NCBI GenBank assembly: GCA_902492505.1
Contig: CABULU010000033.1
Location: 1-21,026, forward strand
Direction: 5' to 3'
DNA length: 21,026 bases
Source of the DNA: an uncultured Eubacteriales bacterium
Lineage (GTDB): Bacteria; Bacillota; Clostridia; Oscillospirales; QAKW01
The position numbers were made by a program, and so were the translations under genes. Shown here in pieces: positions 7,073-14,463 of the stretch. Below the pieces are notes generated by a model. That model did no database searches and was not told where the DNA came from. It saw nothing but the letters and a program-made list of their open reading frames with translations. Each line of letters opens with the position of its first letter. Within the stretch, counting starts at the first letter, position 1.

Positions 7073-7414
7073 TTAGTTATTAAAACTTCTGTTCTGCTCG
7101 TTTGAGTTCTGATTGCGCTGATTGCTGTTCTGATTGTTCTTCTGATTGTTGTTCTGGTTGTTCTTCTGATTGTTGTTCTGGTTGTTGCGCTGATTGTTGT
7201 TCTGGTTGTTGTTCTGGTTGTTCATAATGTCTCTCCGGTCACTTCTAAAATTTGGCAGCGGAATATCATAAATTTGACTGTACGAGTGCACCTCGCTCTG
7301 ATCCATCGGAGCAGACGGGATAAGTCCCGTACATTCCGACATTGACGCTGCGTGAAAGCTGTCGTCAAACAGCTCTCTGTCGTCTTCGCAATCATAAGGC
7401 AAATGTTTTTTCAT
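7073..7414 (-). CDS. Asn/Gln-repeat protein of unknown function
   Basis: A 113-residue product from ATG 7414 (GGGGAG lies 7 nt upstream; a longer in-frame start at 7438 has no SD). Residues 1-62 are acidic and contain SECTGLIPSAP followed by SYSQIYDIPLP. This short CTGLIP...SYxxIYDIP module has, to my memory, relatives in clostridial hypothetical proteins. Residues 64-113 are almost only Asn, Gln and a few Lys/Arg in NNQ, NNNQ and NNNQK repeats, expected to be disordered. No signal peptide or membrane segment is seen. The repeat-coding DNA is a 24-bp minisatellite. Single-gene unit with its own terminator. Function unknown. Confidence 0.75.
   Translation of the reverse strand: MKKHLPYDCEDDRELFDDSFHAASMSECTGLIPSAPMDQSEVHSYSQIYDIPLPNFRSDRRDIMNNQNNNQNNNQRNNQNNNQKNNQNNNQKNNQNSNQRNQNSNEQNRSFNN
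7135..7206. repeat. 24-bp tandem repeat, three copies
   Basis: Units at 7135-7158 and 7159-7182 are identical, and 7183-7206 differs at three bases. Shorter partial units continue to about 7222. Each unit codes eight Asn/Gln/Lys/Arg residues on the minus strand. Confidence 0.9.
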
Positions 7415-7660
7415 AACAATCTCCCCTCTTGCAATCACATGTAAAATAAAAGCTGCAATAAGCGACGAAATTCAACTAAATCAGAGAATAAATATTAAAA
7501 GCCTTTCTCTGACAGGATGAAATACATCAAGCTGATTACAATTCATTTCAATGTGTTTGCATTTAAAGAGCGCTTTTGCACTCTTCGATATTATAATTGC
7601 CGTAAAACGCAGAATTATAAGCAGTAAATTTTAGCAAAAAAGCAGAAAATTTTAAAAGCG
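7415..7660. other. AT-rich intergenic region with no gene seen
   Basis: No ORF with a ribosome binding site and no convincing promoter for the Asn/Gln gene was found. An imperfect hairpin around 7563-7585 (AAGAG and CTCTT arms) is the only structure noted and is weak. Confidence 0.5.
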
Positions 7661-7689
7661 TTGACATAAAAAAAGAAAAAGATTAGAAT
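7661..7689 (+). promoter_or_regulatory. promoter of mgtE
   Basis: TTGACA (7661-7666), a 17-nt spacer, TAGAAT (7684-7689). The predicted start is near 7696, giving a leader of about 143 nt before mgtE. Confidence 0.85.
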
Positions 7690-7722
7690 AATAGTAGTAT
7701 TAAGAAAAGGCAGGTGAAAACA

Positions 7723-7812
7723 GTGGACGCTTCAGGCGTGACGGTACCGCGACAATGCGGCAAAGACAGCACCCCGCCGCTGTTTTTGCCGCGCAAAAAC
7801 GGTACCTCTTAA
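7723..7812 (+). CDS. putative leader peptide of mgtE
   Basis: A 29-codon frame from GTG 7723 to TAA 7812, preceded by AGGTGA (7712-7717), a good match to the anti-SD, at 5 nt. The product would start MDASGVTVPRQCGKDS and end TPPLFLPRKNGTS, with four Pro codons (all CCG), two of them adjacent. An alternative in-frame GTG at 7714 lacks a well-placed SD. The frame spans the whole leader hairpin and stops 26 nt before mgtE, so a ribosome translating it would melt that structure. Proline-containing leader peptides are known to control enterobacterial Mg2+ transport genes (MgtL), but this one is unrelated in sequence. It may equally be a chance open frame through a structured RNA. Confidence 0.35.
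   Translation: MDASGVTVPRQCGKDSTPPLFLPRKNGTS
7743..7806 (+). promoter_or_regulatory. structured mgtE leader RNA, possible attenuator or riboswitch
   Basis: An outer 7-bp helix (GGTACCG 7743-7749 with CGGTACC 7800-7806) encloses a 14-bp stem: 7757-7770 (GCGGCAAAGACAGC) with 7779-7792 (GCTGTTTTTGCCGC), one G-U pair, loop ACCCCGCC. A competing hairpin pairs CCGC 7747-7750 with GCGG 7757-7760. A small hairpin (ACGC/GCGT, 7727-7739) precedes it. The CCCC of the loop could pair with the GGGGG of the mgtE SD (7824-7828). No U-run follows the stem, so it is not a simple terminator. It does not read as an M-box. Confidence 0.5.
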
Positions 7813-7838
7813 ATTATTATTAAGGGGGCTGATTCAAC

Positions 7839-9209
7839 ATGGAAAAAATGACGCTTAAAGACACTGTGCTGAAGCTCGCAGCCGACAAAAAATACAAAGC
7901 GCTTCGTGAGGTCATGAGCGTTATGAACGCATTTGACATTGCAGAAAATTTTGAGCAGCTGCCGGCAAATAAACGACCCGTTCTCTTCAGGCTTCTGCCT
8001 AAGGAGCTTGCGGCAGATGTTTTTGTCGAGCTGGCAGACGATATCAAAGAAGAGCTTATAAAAAGCTTTTCTGACAGCGAGCTGGCAGCGGTAATCGACG
8101 AGCTGTATGTCGATGATGCGGCGGATCTTGCAGAGGAAATGCCGGCAAACGTGGTCAGACGTATTTTGCGCCATGCGTCGCCCGATATGCGCAAGATGAT
8201 TAATGAAATCCTGCGTTATCCCGACGACAGCGCAGGAAGTATAATGAACACCGAATATATTTCACTGCGTGCAACGATGTCAGTGGAACACGCGGTAGCT
8301 CATATCAGAAAAACCGGCTTTGACAAGGAAACGGTCAATACGCTGTATGTAATCGATAAAGGGAGACATCTGATAGGCGTAGTTTCTATCCGCGCACTTC
8401 TTTTCGCCGCTCCACAGGATATTATAGAAGATATAATGGATACTCACAGCATTATATTTGTAAATACACTGGACGACAAAGAAAACGTAGCAATGACATT
8501 TGAAAAATACAACCTTACCGAGCTTCCCGTAACAGATACCGAAAAAAGACTTGTCGGAATTGTAACGGTTGACGATGCGATAGACGTTTTGCAGGAAGAG
8601 GCGACGGAAGATATTGAAAAAATGGCGGCAATAACGCCGTCTGACAAGCCGTATCTTAAAACATCCGCGACGGAAACATTTGCAAAGCGGATACCGTGGC
8701 TGATGATTCTTATGATATCCGCAACATTTACCGGGATAATCATATCCCATTTTGAAAGCTCGCTCGGCGCGTTGCCGATATTAACGGCGTTTATTCCTAT
8801 GCTCATGGATACGGGAGGCAACTCCGGCAGTCAGGCATCGGTTACGGTAATCCGCGGAATATCGTTGGGCGATATTCGTTTCAGGGATATTTTCAGGGTT
8901 ATATCAAAGGAGCTGCGCGTAGCTCTCATGTGCGGAATTGCTCTTGCTGCCACAGCATTTGCAAAGGTATACTTAATCGATAAATTTATAATGGGAAAGG
9001 AAATAACACTGCTTATTGCATTTGTAATAAGCGCTACGCTGCTTGTAACGGTAATTATTGCAAAGATTGTAGGCTGCACTCTGCCGCTGCTTGCCAAAAA
9101 GATAGGGTTTGACCCGGCTGTAATGGCAAGTCCGTTTATTACAACTATTGTAGACGCTTTTTCATTGCTGATTTATTTTTGGTTTGCTAATATGATTTTG
9201 GGACTGTAA
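7839..9209 (+). CDS. mgtE: magnesium transporter MgtE
   Basis: A 456-residue homodimeric Mg2+ channel of the cytoplasmic membrane. Residues about 1-125 form the helical MgtE N domain (LPANKRPVLFRLLPKELAADVF). Residues about 133-255 hold two CBS domains, the cytosolic Mg2+ sensor that closes the pore at high Mg2+. Residues about 283-456 contain five membrane helices, with the pore signature PMLMDTGGNSGSQASVTVIRG (320-340, read in two parts) and the conserved pore Asp in TIVDAFSLLIYF (Asp439). Length is normal for the family. The SD GGGGG lies 10 nt upstream. It is a monocistronic unit with strong promoter and terminator, and the structured leader probably adds regulation on top of the protein's own gating. 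Confidence 0.96.
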   Translation: MEKMTLKDTVLKLAADKKYKALREVMSVMNAFDIAENFEQLPANKRPVLFRLLPKELAADVFVELADDIKEELIKSFSDSELAAVIDELYVDDAADLAEEMPANVVRRILRHASPDMRKMINEILRYPDDSAGSIMNTEYISLRATMSVEHAVAHIRKTGFDKETVNTLYVIDKGRHLIGVVSIRALLFAAPQDIIEDIMDTHSIIFVNTLDDKENVAMTFEKYNLTELPVTDTEKRLVGIVTVDDAIDVLQEEATEDIEKMAAITPSDKPYLKTSATETFAKRIPWLMILMISATFTGIIISHFESSLGALPILTAFIPMLMDTGGNSGSQASVTVIRGISLGDIRFRDIFRVISKELRVALMCGIALAATAFAKVYLIDKFIMGKEITLLIAFVISATLLVTVIIAKIVGCTLPLLAKKIGFDPAVMASPFITTIVDAFSLLIYFWFANMILGL

Positions 9210-9211
9210 TT

Positions 9212-9246
9212 AACACAGCAGACAGTTGCTGTCTGCTGTGTTTTTA
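9212..9246 (+). terminator. mgtE terminator
   Basis: Perfect 13-bp stem ACACAGCAGACAG / CTGTCTGCTGTGT with loop TTG, followed by a T-run, immediately after the mgtE stop. Confidence 0.95.
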
Positions 9247-9308
9247 TGCAGATAAATTTATACCGAATGAAAAATATATGCAAAATAATATTATATTTTT
9301 AATTTTTA

Positions 9309-9337
9309 TTGACATTATATCCCTAATATGCTATATT
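9309..9337 (+). promoter_or_regulatory. promoter of the small anchored-protein gene
   Basis: TTGACA (9309-9314), a 17-nt spacer, TATATT (9332-9337). The predicted start is near 9344. Confidence 0.75.
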
Positions 9338-9350
9338 ATGCTTAATAAGC

Positions 9351-9357
9351 AAGGAGG
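9351..9357 (+). promoter_or_regulatory. orphan Shine-Dalgarno near a predicted mRNA 5' end
   Basis: AAGGAGG lies about 7 nt after the predicted transcription start and 32 nt before ATG 9390, too far for initiation there. The only near ATG (9359) is 1 nt away and opens a two-codon frame. It resembles STAB-SD elements, where a 30S subunit bound at the 5' end protects the mRNA. Confidence 0.4.
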
Positions 9358-9389
9358 TATGATCTGATATTTTTATAAAATTTTGAAAA

Positions 9390-9842
9390 ATGAATAAAAG
9401 AGAAAAAATATTAATAAGCATTATTTCTGTCATTTTAATTATATTAACCATAACTTCCATATCGCTTTATAACCTGAAAAACAGGGCATCTTTCCTTCAA
9501 GAACAAATTGATTATATATTCATATATTCACTGAGAATTGCCATTTCAGCATATTCAGGCGTTGACGAAAATGGTTTTGCAAGCGAGAATGATGAAGAGG
9601 ATTTTTATAAAAATGCCTATCTGTGCAGTAATTTACATGGTCTCACGTCATATTCCAATAATAAGGTTTTTACTGATATTGTTGCATTGTTAAGCAATAC
9701 CTTTCCTCTGCACGGGATACCTAAGTTAAGCAATGAACTGATAGAATGTATACTCAGATATATATCACATCCCTGTGAGTATGCAGAGCTTGAATCTGAG
9801 ATAACAGAGGGAATACAAGAAATTTTCGACACATACTGGTAA
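9390..9842 (+). CDS. small membrane-anchored protein of unknown function
   Basis: A 150-residue protein with a short basic N-terminus (MNKREK), one hydrophobic segment (about residues 7-28) that could be an uncleaved anchor or signal peptide, and an acidic extracellular part. A TGA lies in frame just before ATG 9390, so the start cannot be further upstream. The ATG has no SD at normal distance; the AAGGAGG 32 nt upstream is discussed separately. Codon use is AT-rich, like the genes at 18487-20727 and unlike the neighbouring mgtE and trmL. It has its own promoter and terminator. No family recognised; cysteines at Leu-Cys-Ser and near the C-terminus could form a disulfide. Confidence 0.7.
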   Translation: MNKREKILISIISVILIILTITSISLYNLKNRASFLQEQIDYIFIYSLRIAISAYSGVDENGFASENDEEDFYKNAYLCSNLHGLTSYSNNKVFTDIVALLSNTFPLHGIPKLSNELIECILRYISHPCEYAELESEITEGIQEIFDTYW

Positions 9843-9858
9843 TATTCAATGTTAAAAC

Positions 9859-9895
9859 AACAAACACGGCACGGTTATATCCTTGCCGTGTTTTG
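9859..9895 (+). terminator. terminator of the small anchored-protein gene
   Basis: ACAAACACGGC pairs with GCCGTGTTTTGT (one mismatch allowed) around a loop of about 14 nt, with T-rich sequence after it. Confidence 0.75.
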
Positions 9896-9920
9896 TCAAT
9901 TTTATCCGCGATTCATACTA

Positions 9921-9949
9921 TTGAAATTTACATAAAAATCTGATAAAAT
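9921..9949 (+). promoter_or_regulatory. promoter of the trmL-protease operon
   Basis: TTGAAA (9921-9926), a 17-nt spacer, TAAAAT (9944-9949). It lies 28 nt before the trmL ATG. Confidence 0.65.
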
Positions 9950-9977
9950 TAAAATAAAACCCAAAAGGCGGTTTGAC

Positions 9978-10463
9978 ATGATAAACATTGTACTTGTAGA
10001 GCCGGAGATACCGCAAAATACCGGCAATATCTCTCGCACATGTGCCGCAACCGGCATGAGGCTTCATATAATAGAACCTATCGGCTTTGATATATCGGAC
10101 CGCGCGGTAAAGCGGGCGGGTCTTGACTACTGGAAATATCTTGACCTTACGGTTTATAAAAATTATGAGGAGTTTTTACATAAAAACCACGGTCAGTTTT
10201 ACTACTGTTCCACAAAAGGTCAAAAGATTTATTCCGACGCAGATATGACAGATAAAAGCTTATATCTCGTATTCGGAAAAGAAACAAAAGGATTAGACGA
10301 ACAGCTGCTCAAATCCAACTATGACCGCTGTATCAGAATACCGATGATAGACGACGCACGCTCGCTCAATCTTTCAAACTCGGTCGCTGTCATAGGCTAT
10401 GAGGCACTGCGCCAACAGGGCTTTTTGTCACTTAAAACCAAAGGAGAACTCACTATAATATGA
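9978..10463 (+). CDS. trmL: tRNA (cytidine(34)-2'-O)-methyltransferase
   Basis: A 161-residue SPOUT-class methyltransferase of TrmL size. It methylates the 2'-OH of the wobble nucleotide of tRNA-Leu isoacceptors using S-adenosylmethionine. It opens with INIVLVEPEIPQNTGNISRTCAATG, the family signature. The trefoil-knot cofactor loops are seen as LVFGKETKGLDEQLL (near residues 97-111) and IPMIDDARSLNLSNSVAVIGYEALRQ near the C-terminus. The SD-like AAAGGCGG lies about 7 nt before ATG 9978. The stop overlaps the start of the next gene (ATGA at 10460-10463), giving translational coupling with a secreted protease, an unusual partner for a tRNA modification enzyme. Confidence 0.95.
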   Translation: MINIVLVEPEIPQNTGNISRTCAATGMRLHIIEPIGFDISDRAVKRAGLDYWKYLDLTVYKNYEEFLHKNHGQFYYCSTKGQKIYSDADMTDKSLYLVFGKETKGLDEQLLKSNYDRCIRIPMIDDARSLNLSNSVAVIGYEALRQQGFLSLKTKGELTII

Positions 10464-12562
10464 AAAATACAAAAAAAATAACAATGTCACTTGTTACTGT
10501 CGCCGTTCTATGTTTAAATGCGTTTTTAAGCCCGACTTTATCGGCAAAAAGCAGCACAGATGCTCCGCATTTCAGCATCAGTGACAGAGCAAATCAGCAG
10601 TACCGCAGCGGGCGCATACCTTCGCACACGGCAGTTGCATCATACACCGGGGGCTCGGAGCAAAACGGCAGAGCGATTAAAAAATCCGCATCATATCCTT
10701 CCTATTACAGCTCCGCCGACTTAGGATATACCTCCGGCGTTGATAATCAATTGACAACCGACGCCTGCTGGGCATTTACACACAACGAGCTTTTAGAAAT
10801 AAATCTTGCTAAAAAGTACGGTGTGAAATATGATTTTTCCGAACAAGCGATGAAATTCGAGACCTCAAACATCACAAATCCGCTGTACGGATACATGCGC
10901 AATCCCAACGGAGGCGGAAACGAATACTATTCTACCGCATATCTTGCCAGGACAGGCAGCGTGCTTGAAGCGGACGAGCCATTTTCCCTGTCGGAAGTTC
11001 GCAATGTAAACAAAGACGAAATCAATCGTCAAGGAATGCTTAACAGCGTCCCTATGTACATTTTCGGTTTGAACAGCAACAATACTTATAACTCAGCGGC
11101 TGTTGACAAGATTAAAGAGCTTGTTATGCAGTACGGCGCCGTAGGCTCAGCGCTGTTCTATGATGAAAGCCCCCTTTATCAGCCCTCATCGCGTGAGTGT
11201 TATTATTACGACAGCTTATACAATGAAAATTTTCCCGATATATACGCAAACCACTCGGTAACCATTGTCGGCTGGGATGATAATTACAGTGCGGACAACT
11301 TCGTACACAAGCCGGCCGGAAACGGTGCTTTTATTGTAAAAAACAGCTGGGGACTTTATCACAACAATCAATCCTCCGATTATGTATATGTATCATACTA
11401 TGACAGACACATTACAAACGAAATTTTTGCGACGGATTACGAAATTGAAAACAGTCTTTATGATAACATTTATCAGTATGACCCGCTCGGCTGGTGCCGT
11501 AATTTAGTAATAAACAACAGCAAATCGCTGAGTGTCACCCGCTTTGTTGCCGACAAGCCAAATGAAACGGTAACCGCCGTTTCGACATACATAATACAGC
11601 CCGGCACCTCAGTTAAGGTTATGATATGTACAAACGGTGATTTTAAAAATCAAAGTGCCTACAGCACGGTTTACGAGCACACATATGACGCAGCGGGCTA
11701 TTATGTTATGCCGATAACACCTGTAAAGCTTGCGGGAAACGAGTATTTTATCGCATTAGAGCTGAGCGTGCCCTCAGGCAGCGCACAGCTTGCGATTCAA
11801 TCTGATATCCGACTTCTGATAGACAACTCCGTTAATATTCCCAACACATGTTATGTCGGCAGCTCTTTTAACGACCTGAATACAATAGAAAATATCGCAG
11901 AAGCCATAAATTCTCAGACAAATGTGAGCAGTGATAAAATACGCATGCCAATGGTCTGTGTAAAGGCATTTACCAAATCATCAGATACAAATTCTTTTGA
12001 AAATATCAGCTCTTTTACGGACGTTACGGACACACGCTGGTACGCCAAGGCAGTTGACTACGCTGTCGGAGCCGGACTCTTTTCTGGCGTCAGTGACAAT
12101 ACATTCGAGCCGGCAACGGAGATGACAAGAGCAATGTTTGTAAGAGTGCTTGCAAACCTGACAAATATAAATGTTTCAGACTATACAGATATAGGGTTCA
12201 AGGATATAGAGAAAAACCGCTGGTATACGGCGGCGGCATATTGGGCTGTCACTGAAGGCATAGTTCAGGGTACAGCTCCGAATACATTCTCACCCTATGA
12301 AAACATTACGCGGCAGCAAATGTGCGTAATGTTGATGCGGTTTGCTGATACTCTCGGCATGAATTTTGAAAGAACAGACCAAAGCTTTGTATTCGATGAT
12401 GATAACAGAATCCAAAACTATGCGCGTCAGGCAGTATATACATGCCGGGAATACGGAATTGTAGGCGGCATGACAGATACGACGTTTGACCCCAGAAGCA
12501 GTGCAACGCGCGCACAGGTAGCCAATATGTTTATGAATTTCAGCCAAAAATACGTTTACTAA
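10460..12562 (+). CDS. secreted C1-family cysteine protease with three SLH domains
   Basis: A 700-residue exported protein. Residues 1-29 are a signal peptide (LCLNAFLSPTLSA then KSS). A propeptide-like region follows to about residue 85. The papain-type catalytic domain (about 86-325) has Gln97, the nucleophile Cys103 in DACWAFTHNE, His265 in NHSVTIVGWDD and Asn295 in FIVKNSWG. Residues about 345-500 match the lectin-like beta domain found after such domains in clostridial proteins. Three S-layer homology repeats (about 518-563, 578-625 and 643-690) would attach it to pyruvylated secondary cell-wall polymer. It is therefore a cell-surface peptidase. Its ATG overlaps the trmL stop. No clear terminator was found after it. 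Confidence 0.93.
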   Translation: MKNTKKITMSLVTVAVLCLNAFLSPTLSAKSSTDAPHFSISDRANQQYRSGRIPSHTAVASYTGGSEQNGRAIKKSASYPSYYSSADLGYTSGVDNQLTTDACWAFTHNELLEINLAKKYGVKYDFSEQAMKFETSNITNPLYGYMRNPNGGGNEYYSTAYLARTGSVLEADEPFSLSEVRNVNKDEINRQGMLNSVPMYIFGLNSNNTYNSAAVDKIKELVMQYGAVGSALFYDESPLYQPSSRECYYYDSLYNENFPDIYANHSVTIVGWDDNYSADNFVHKPAGNGAFIVKNSWGLYHNNQSSDYVYVSYYDRHITNEIFATDYEIENSLYDNIYQYDPLGWCRNLVINNSKSLSVTRFVADKPNETVTAVSTYIIQPGTSVKVMICTNGDFKNQSAYSTVYEHTYDAAGYYVMPITPVKLAGNEYFIALELSVPSGSAQLAIQSDIRLLIDNSVNIPNTCYVGSSFNDLNTIENIAEAINSQTNVSSDKIRMPMVCVKAFTKSSDTNSFENISSFTDVTDTRWYAKAVDYAVGAGLFSGVSDNTFEPATEMTRAMFVRVLANLTNINVSDYTDIGFKDIEKNRWYTAAAYWAVTEGIVQGTAPNTFSPYENITRQQMCVMLMRFADTLGMNFERTDQSFVFDDDNRIQNYARQAVYTCREYGIVGGMTDTTFDPRSSATRAQVANMFMNFSQKYVY

Positions 12563-12685
12563 AATATTAAAGTTCTACTTTATTTTACCTGATATTTATG
12601 CTATACTGAATAAATGTCAGATTATTACGTTAAAAATCATTAATTCGGTATATAATTAAATTTGAAGGTAAAGGAGGAGTATCGC

Positions 12686-13945
12686 TTGAATAAAATCGTC
12701 ATCAACGGACCTTGTCGTCTTGACGGCGAGGTGGAAATAAGCGGCGGAAAAAATGCAATTGTGGCAATACTGCCGGCTACTGTAATGGTACGTGGGAAAT
12801 GCATAATTGAAAACGTCCCGCATATCAGTGACGTTGAAAATATTCTCGAGATTTTAAAATACATGGGCGCGGGTGTCAGATTTATCGACGCCAAAACGCT
12901 TGAGATAGACTGTACAGACATAAAGCAGTGCGAAATTCCTTATGAACTTGCACGCAGACTGCGTGCTTCATATTATTTTTTAGGCGCCATGCTGGGACGC
13001 TGGCATGATACGACGGTTGCCATGCCTGGCGGATGTTCAATCGGACTACGCCCGATTGACCAGCATATAAAAGGCTTTGAAGCATTGGGCGCAAAGGTGA
13101 ACTTTGAACGCGGAAATGTACACGCACGCTGCAGCGCGCTTGTAGGCAACCATGTATACTTTGACGTTGTTTCTGTCGGCGCCACAATAAATATAATGAT
13201 AGCAGCTGCAACTGCCGAAGGCATGACCGTTATGGAAAATGTGGCCAAAGAGCCGCATATCGTAGACGTGGCAAACTTTTTAAACTCCATGGGCGCAGAC
13301 ATTTCAGGCGCAGGCACAGACGTCATAAAGGTACGCGGCGTTCCGAGGCTGTGCGGCGGAAGTTACGCCGTAATTCCTGATCAAATCGAAGCCGGAACTT
13401 TTATGGTAGCCGCAGCAGCAACCCGCGGCGACGTCACAATAAAAAACATCATACCAAAGCATCTTGAGTGCATATCCAGAAAACTCACCGAAATGAACGT
13501 CAAAGTAGTAGAATTTGACGACTATATCCGTGTAATAGGTTCAGGTATAATTGAAAGTGCAAGCGTTAAAACCATGCCTTACCCCGGTTTTCCTACCGAC
13601 ATGCATCCGCAGATGGCAGTGCTGATGTCACTGGCCGATGGGACAAGCCGCGTAACGGAAAACATTTGGGAAAGCAGATTTAAGTATGTAGATGAGTTGA
13701 GAAAGCTCGGTGCGCAAATTGCTGTAACTGGCAACGTCGCCACTATCGAAGGAGGCGTGCAGTTACTTGGCGCTCCCATCCGATCCTGCGACCTGAGAGC
13801 GGGCGCTGCAATGATAATTGCGGGACTGGTGGCAAGCGGCACAACGGTAATCGAAGAAATTGAATTTATCGAGCGCGGATATGAAAATATAATAGAAAAA
13901 TTCCGCGGTCTTGGAGCAAATATCAAAAAGGTAGACGTACAGTAA
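12686..13945 (+). CDS. murA: UDP-N-acetylglucosamine 1-carboxyvinyltransferase
   Basis: A 419-residue enzyme that transfers the enolpyruvyl group from PEP to UDP-GlcNAc, the first committed step of peptidoglycan synthesis. It has two inside-out alpha/beta domains. Lys22-Asn23 (SGGKNAIVAILP) contacts the substrates. The catalytic and fosfomycin-target Cys117 sits in MPGGCSIGLRPIDQH. GFPTDMHPQM and LRAGAAMIIAGLVASG are further family signatures. TTG 12686 is taken as start because AAGGAGG lies 8 nt before it; an in-frame TTG at 12662 would place that SD inside the gene. A TATAAT at 12651-12656 may be its -10, but the -35 is poor. The cyclophilin gene follows after 21 nt. Confidence 0.95.
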   Translation: MNKIVINGPCRLDGEVEISGGKNAIVAILPATVMVRGKCIIENVPHISDVENILEILKYMGAGVRFIDAKTLEIDCTDIKQCEIPYELARRLRASYYFLGAMLGRWHDTTVAMPGGCSIGLRPIDQHIKGFEALGAKVNFERGNVHARCSALVGNHVYFDVVSVGATINIMIAAATAEGMTVMENVAKEPHIVDVANFLNSMGADISGAGTDVIKVRGVPRLCGGSYAVIPDQIEAGTFMVAAAATRGDVTIKNIIPKHLECISRKLTEMNVKVVEFDDYIRVIGSGIIESASVKTMPYPGFPTDMHPQMAVLMSLADGTSRVTENIWESRFKYVDELRKLGAQIAVTGNVATIEGGVQLLGAPIRSCDLRAGAAMIIAGLVASGTTVIEEIEFIERGYENIIEKFRGLGANIKKVDVQ

Positions 13946-13966
13946 TATATAACGGAGGAATATACA

Positions 13967-14440
13967 GTGGTTGTACTTGAACTTGAAAGCGGGGAAAAAA
14001 TAGAAATAGAGCTCTATCCGGATATTGCACCGAAAACCTGTGAAAATTTCGAAAAACTGGTGACAGACGGGTTTTATGACGGTCTAACCTTTCACCGCGT
14101 TATTTCCGGTTTTATGATTCAGGGAGGCTGCCCTAACGGCACGGGAACAGGAGGTCCGGGGTACAGTATCAAAGGTGAATTTACGGCAAACGGATTTAAA
14201 AACGATCTAAAGCATACCCGCGGCGTGATTTCCATGGCACGATCAATGAACCCTGACAGTGCGGGAAGTCAATTTTTCATCATGCATGCTGACGCACCTC
14301 ATCTTGACGGACAGTACGCGGCATTCGGCAAAGTGGTTTCGGGAATGGACGCTGTTGATAAGATAGCAAGCACGGATGTAGACTATATGGATCGCCCGCT
14401 TGAAGACATCATTATAAAAGAAGCATATTTAAAGGACTGA
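13967..14440 (+). CDS. cyclophilin-type peptidyl-prolyl cis-trans isomerase
   Basis: A 157-residue single-domain cytoplasmic cyclophilin that speeds cis-trans isomerisation of prolyl bonds. Active-site motifs are FHRVISGFMIQGG (catalytic Arg), SAGSQFFIMHADAPHLDGQYAAFGKV (given in full here as two runs, SAGSQFFIMH then LDGQYAAFGKV) and the GTGTGGPGYSIKGEF loop. There is no signal peptide. The start is GTG 13967 with GGAGGA 9 nt upstream. It lies 21 nt after murA and is probably co-transcribed. The stop codon is part of the terminator stem. Confidence 0.95.
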   Translation: MVVLELESGEKIEIELYPDIAPKTCENFEKLVTDGFYDGLTFHRVISGFMIQGGCPNGTGTGGPGYSIKGEFTANGFKNDLKHTRGVISMARSMNPDSAGSQFFIMHADAPHLDGQYAAFGKVVSGMDAVDKIASTDVDYMDRPLEDIIIKEAYLKD

Positions 14441-14460
14441 CCTTACGATCAGTCCTTATT
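14432..14460. terminator. terminator between the cyclophilin and beta-CASP genes
   Basis: AAGGACTGA pairs perfectly with TCAGTCCTT around an 8-nt loop; the T-run is interrupted. The TGA stop of the cyclophilin gene lies inside the left arm. May also serve the convergent gene. Confidence 0.7.
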
Positions 14461-14463
14461 ATT

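Noticed and set aside
7135..7222. Regular repeats that might look like a CRISPR array
   Set aside because: The units are directly adjacent with no spacers and keep the reading frame of the Asn/Gln-repeat gene; they are a coding minisatellite.
7696..7838. M-box riboswitch upstream of mgtE
   Set aside because: Apart from an AGGTGA that also serves as an SD, I could not align the conserved M-box core, and the leader is shorter than usual. A covariance-model scan is needed to be sure.
8280..8750. 156-residue open frame antisense to mgtE
   Set aside because: Composition rich in Cys, Tyr and His is typical of reverse-strand shadows; mgtE is unambiguous.
9359..9367. Two-codon frame ATG-ATC-TGA after the AAGGAGG at 9351
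   Set aside because: Spacing of 1 nt between SD and ATG is too short for initiation; noted only as part of the orphan-SD finding.
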